Assembly: GCF_958979055.1 (NCBI RefSeq)
Contig: NC_084891.1
Coordinates: forward strand, 29,198,001-29,262,000
Origin: Alnus glutinosa
Lineage: Eukaryota > Streptophyta > Magnoliopsida > Fagales > Betulaceae
Direction: 5' to 3'
Length of the DNA stretch: 64,000 bases
Shown here: piece after piece, positions 63,470 to 64,000 of the stretch
Numbering within the stretch: the first letter of the stretch is position 1
Layout: each line of letters begins with the position of its first letter
Position numbers and translations under genes: made by a program
Notes under the pieces: model-generated
Told to the model about the DNA's origin: nothing
The model's input: only the letters and a program-made list of their open reading frames with translations
Databases searched by the model: none

Positions 63470-64000
63470 ATGGACCCGAGACCCCCTACTTGCACACATC
63501 GTGCACCACGCCAGCCCGTGCATTGCACGACTACATCCACACCGGCGATGTCAGCGGCACTACATACCACACCGTGGCCACACTACCCGGACGCTGTATA
63601 CAGACCATTGCCCCCGGGTACGGCGGGGATGAGCAGGTCAGATCCCGGGCAGACGAGCACAGCTGGATATTCTCCTTCTCTATACCCGCCTACGTCGACA
63701 CCGGCGATGTCAGCGGCACTACATACTACACCGTGGCCACACCACCCGGACGCCGTTTATAGACCATTGCCCCCGGGTACGGCGGGGATGAGCAGGTCAG
63801 ATCCCAGCCAGACGAGCTCAGCTGGATATTCTCCTTCTCCATTCACGACGTTATCGCAGTTGGGGCTGACCTCACCGGGCCATGTTGATCGATGGTGGGC
63901 GCGAGAGTGTCATGATTTGAGCAGATTTCCGTTGTACTATCCATACCCCCTTCCACCACCTATGTCAGTCATTCCTGATAATGAGACTCAGGATGACAGA
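63470..64000 (+). CDS. Second CACTA gene, 5' part (cut by window end)
   Basis: A frame opens with ATGGACCCGAGACCC at 63470, just after a strong acceptor-like TTTGTTCGCAG/GTTTCG at 63453-63463. It stays open for all 177 codons to the window edge. The protein starts MDPRPPTCTHRAPRQP and contains a 53-residue tandem duplication (159 bp, offset 63541 to 63700) with TPAMSAALHTTPWPH and RPLPPGTAGMSRSDP in both copies. It continues to a segment with VDRWWARECHDLSRFPLYYP and a proline stretch. Its place after the TNP2 gene is where CACTA elements carry the TNPA-like or Ptta-type gene, but the diagnostic domain would lie beyond the edge, so the role is inferred from position only. The duplicated part reads through in one frame, which supports coding. 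Confidence 0.7.
   Translation, partial: MDPRPPTCTHRAPRQPVHCTTTSTPAMSAALHTTPWPHYPDAVYRPLPPGTAGMSRSDPGQTSTAGYSPSLYPPTSTPAMSAALHTTPWPHHPDAVYRPLPPGTAGMSRSDPSQTSSAGYSPSPFTTLSQLGLTSPGHVDRWWARECHDLSRFPLYYPYPLPPPMSVIPDNETQDDR

Larger units (their letters stand above)
53706..64000 (+). mobile_element. Large CACTA (En/Spm) transposon, left part, probably autonomous
   Basis: It begins CACTACAAAAAAAGGCG at 53706 inside the BAHD2 coding sequence, with ATG at 53703-53705 as the likely 3-bp target duplication. Subterminal repeats, a CT-rich region, telomere-like arrays, a TNP2-like transposase gene and a partial second gene follow in the usual CACTA order. The right terminus is outside the window, so the length exceeds 10.3 kb. 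The transposase exons show no stop or frameshift, which suggests youth. Whether it is active cannot be judged. Confidence 0.93.

Overview
This window is nuclear DNA from a plant, most likely a eudicot. It is AT-rich and packed with transposable elements carrying plant-type termini: TG..CA or TG..TA LTRs primed by initiator tRNA-Met, hAT elements with 8-bp target duplications, CACTA elements, MITEs and a tRNA-derived SINE. The only recognisable host genes are a small cluster of BAHD acyltransferases of the vinorine-synthase-like type. No rRNA, tRNA gene, CRISPR array or prokaryotic operon is visible. Species cannot be fixed from the sequence.

The dominant feature is a long direct duplication. 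Bases 1-14422 (copy A, cut by the left window edge) match 37230-53705 (copy B) in the same orientation at roughly 99% identity by eye. Each copy holds, in order: a small ORF of unknown nature, a Tourist-like MITE, a Mutator-type MITE, a dead BAHD gene (BAHD1) broken by a solo LTR, a short BAHD relic, a decayed Ty1/copia retrotransposon and a second BAHD gene (BAHD2). The region between the copies holds an autonomous-type hAT element (16749-22767), a short CACTA element (23676-25205), a long hAT-type element without a transposase (28396-32518), a SINE (33453-33560), the only intact acyltransferase (BAHD3, 34329-35693 minus) and a retroposed-looking GC-rich insert.

The nesting gives an order of events. 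BAHD units multiplied first. The MITEs, the solo LTR and the copia element came next (copia LTRs differ by about 16 of 336 positions). Then the segment duplicated. After that the copies diverged separately: copy A BAHD2 gained a 4-bp insertion, copy B BAHD1 received a 2.05-kb non-autonomous LTR element (42919-44966), and copy B BAHD2 was cut by a large CACTA element starting at 53706. Of the acyltransferase loci seen, only BAHD3 reads through.

The right 10.3 kb is the left part of that CACTA element. It has a CACTA terminus, subterminal repeats, a CT-rich leader, about 2.4 kb of degenerate telomere-like CCCTAAA repeat, an intact four-exon TNP2-like transposase gene (59610-63319) and the start of a second gene (63470 to the window end). 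The second gene contains a 159-bp in-frame tandem duplication. The element runs off the right edge. The 1.5-kb CACTA element at 23676 has the same layout in reverse orientation and looks like a non-autonomous relative.
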